64,000 nucleotides of DNA from Silvania confinis (GTDB lineage Bacteria > Pseudomonadota > Gammaproteobacteria > Enterobacterales > Enterobacteriaceae): contig NZ_JAMGZJ010000078.1 of assembly GCF_025564085.1 (NCBI RefSeq), forward strand, positions 682,001 to 746,000, in the 5' to 3' direction. The notes beneath the pieces are model-generated. The model was given only the letters and a program-made list of their open reading frames with translations. It had not been told where the DNA came from and made no database searches. A program made the translations under genes and the position numbers. Below, one piece after another: positions 62,880 through 64,000 of this stretch (its first letter is position 1; each line of letters starts with the position of its first letter).

Positions 62880-63692
62880 ATGAAAAAAACACTGACGTTG
62901 ATCGCCGCAGCAACCCTGAGCGCCCTGAGCTTTGCTTCCTGGGCTGATACCCTGACTGTAGGCGCGTCCAACACGCCGCACGCCGAAATCCTCGAGCAGG
63001 CTAAGCCGATCCTCGCCAAACAGGGTATCGATCTGGAGATCAAACCGTTCCAGGATTACATCCTGCCGAACACCGCGCTGGCAGGTCGTGACATCGACGC
63101 CAACTATTTCCAGCACATTCCTTATCTGAACAGCGTCCTGAAAGATCACGCTGGCGATAAAACCTATGATTTTGTCAGCGCCGGTGCGATCCACATCGAA
63201 CCAATCGGCATCTACTCTAAAAAATTCAAATCGCTGAAAGATCTGCCGGAAGGCGGCAAAATCATCATGCGTGATGCGGTGTCCGAAGAGGGGCGTATTC
63301 TCTCTATCTTCGAGAAAGAGGGCGTCATCAAACTGAAGCCGGGCATCGACAAAGTGACCGCGCGCATCAGCGACATCGTTGAGAACCCGAAAAAGCTGCA
63401 GTTCACCCCGAACGTTGAAGCAGCGCTGCTGCCGCAGATGTATAACAACGACGAAGGCGCGGCGGTGGTGATCAACGCCAACTACGCCATCGACGCCGGT
63501 CTGGACCCGGTTCACGATCCGATTGCGGTCGAAAGCGGTGAAAACAACCCGTACGCCAACATCATCACCGTGCACCGTGGCGACGAGAAGAAAAAAGATA
63601 TCGTAGCCCTGGTGAACGTGCTGCACTCCAAAGAAATTCAGGATTGGATCCGCACCAAGTACAAAGGCGCGGTGATCCCGGTTAATAACTGA
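62880..63692 (+). CDS. MetQ-like periplasmic substrate-binding protein (NLPA family)
   Basis: This 270-residue protein is the binding component of the cassette. It has the NlpA/MetQ fold: LTVGASNTPHAEILE, YFQHIPYLN and the PNVEAALLPQM stretch. The signal peptide ends SFASWA-DT and has no lipobox cysteine. This protein should therefore be soluble in the periplasm, whereas E. coli MetQ is a lipoprotein. Ligand residues cannot be assigned with certainty by eye. A terminator follows. Confidence 0.92.
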   Translation: MKKTLTLIAAATLSALSFASWADTLTVGASNTPHAEILEQAKPILAKQGIDLEIKPFQDYILPNTALAGRDIDANYFQHIPYLNSVLKDHAGDKTYDFVSAGAIHIEPIGIYSKKFKSLKDLPEGGKIIMRDAVSEEGRILSIFEKEGVIKLKPGIDKVTARISDIVENPKKLQFTPNVEAALLPQMYNNDEGAAVVINANYAIDAGLDPVHDPIAVESGENNPYANIITVHRGDEKKKDIVALVNVLHSKEIQDWIRTKYKGAVIPVNN

Positions 63693-63710
63693 TTCACGGC
63701 TACTTTTTGC

Positions 63711-63744
63711 AAGCCCGGCGAGTGTCTCGCCGGGCTTCTTTTTT
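63711..63744 (+). terminator. Intrinsic terminator of the MetNIQ-like cassette
   Basis: AAGCCCGGCGAG, loop TGT, CTCGCCGGGCTT is followed by a T-rich run. Confidence 0.93.
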
Positions 63745-63798
63745 GTATACAGCCGGTGAATCAATTAAGCTGACGTTTTAGGCAATGGAGTGAGAGTA

Positions 63799-64000
63799 AT
63801 GGGCAATGTGACCAAAGACGAAGCGCTGTATCAGGAGATGTGTCGTGTGGTGGGCAAAGTCGTTCTTGAGATGCGCGACCTGGGGCAGGAGCCTAAGCAT
63901 ATCGTGATCGCCGGTGTTGTGCGCACCGCGCTGGCGAACCAGCGCGTGCCACGCAGTGAATTAACCACCCAGGCGATGGAGACGGTGGTTAAAGCGCTGG
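63799..64000 (+). CDS. fumD: Fumarase D (YdhZ), 3' end cut off by the window
   Basis: FumD is a very small protein reported to have fumarase activity in E. coli. The first 67 codons are present and match it closely (MGNVTKDEALYQEM, KVVLEMRDLGQEPKHIVIAGV, TALANQR). The E. coli protein has 69 residues, so only a few codons are missing. GAGTGAGAG upstream serves as ribosome site. In E. coli fumD also lies beside pykF, so the MetNIQ-like cassette is inserted between them. Confidence 0.93.
   Translation, partial: MGNVTKDEALYQEMCRVVGKVVLEMRDLGQEPKHIVIAGVVRTALANQRVPRSELTTQAMETVVKAL

Overview
The window is chromosomal DNA from a member of the Enterobacteriaceae close to Enterobacter, Lelliottia, Leclercia or Klebsiella. 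Almost every gene has a near full-length Escherichia coli counterpart in the same order (the cho-nadE-osmE-chb-katE-cedA-tcyP-ydjM stretch, the thrS-to-ihfA translation cluster, btuCED, selO, aroH, ppsR/ppsA, ydiK-ydiJ-menI, sufABCDSE, ldtE-lpp-pykF-fumD). It is not E. coli itself. It carries a haem-uptake (hmu) locus, a GPH symporter/GH3 glycosidase pair in place of the E. coli fatty-acid/ydi block, a MetNIQ-type ABC cassette beside pykF, an orphan kduD, and no pfkB at its usual site. I see no rRNA, tRNA, CRISPR array, prophage or insertion sequence.

Regions. 1-7.5 kb: cho (partial), nadE, osmE, then the chitobiose operon chbBCARFG with CRP, NagC-like and ChiX target sites. 7.5-16 kb: katE, cedA, tcyP, SOS-linked ydjM, kduD with a KdgR-like operator, hxpB, yniB, yniA, ydiZ. 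16-18 kb: ydiY, a small exported protein of unknown function, and a YncL-like 30-residue membrane protein. 18-25.5 kb: thrS-infC-rpmI-rplT-pheM-pheS-pheT-ihfA with its classic translational and attenuation controls. 25.5-31 kb: btuC-btuE-btuD, nlpC, ydiV, selO. 31-37 kb: hmuVUTSR and hemP on the minus strand behind a strong Fur box. 37-42 kb: aroH with a TrpR operator, ppsR and ppsA with a Cra site. 42-46 kb: the glycoside transporter/hydrolase pair and the RprA small RNA. 46-51 kb: ydiK, ydiJ, menI and a BIME. 51-57.4 kb: a gene-poor stretch with a structured RNA candidate and a possible small membrane protein, then the suf operon behind OxyR-, IHF- and Fur-type sites. 57.5-64 kb: ldtE, lpp, pykF, the MetNIQ-like cassette and fumD (partial).

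How the genes work together. Several blocks concern iron and oxidative stress: hmu haem uptake and suf Fe-S assembly share Fur-type operators, with katE, btuE and an OxyR-type site alongside. Carbon-flux switching is visible as Cra-type sites placed for activation at ppsA and for repression at pykF. Envelope functions (lpp, ldtE, nlpC, osmE, RprA) are also concentrated here. I found no convincing new multi-gene system. The least explained items are the small proteins, the RNA between menI and sufA, the 14-bp palindrome upstream of the MetNIQ-like cassette, and the regulation of the GPH/GH3 pair.
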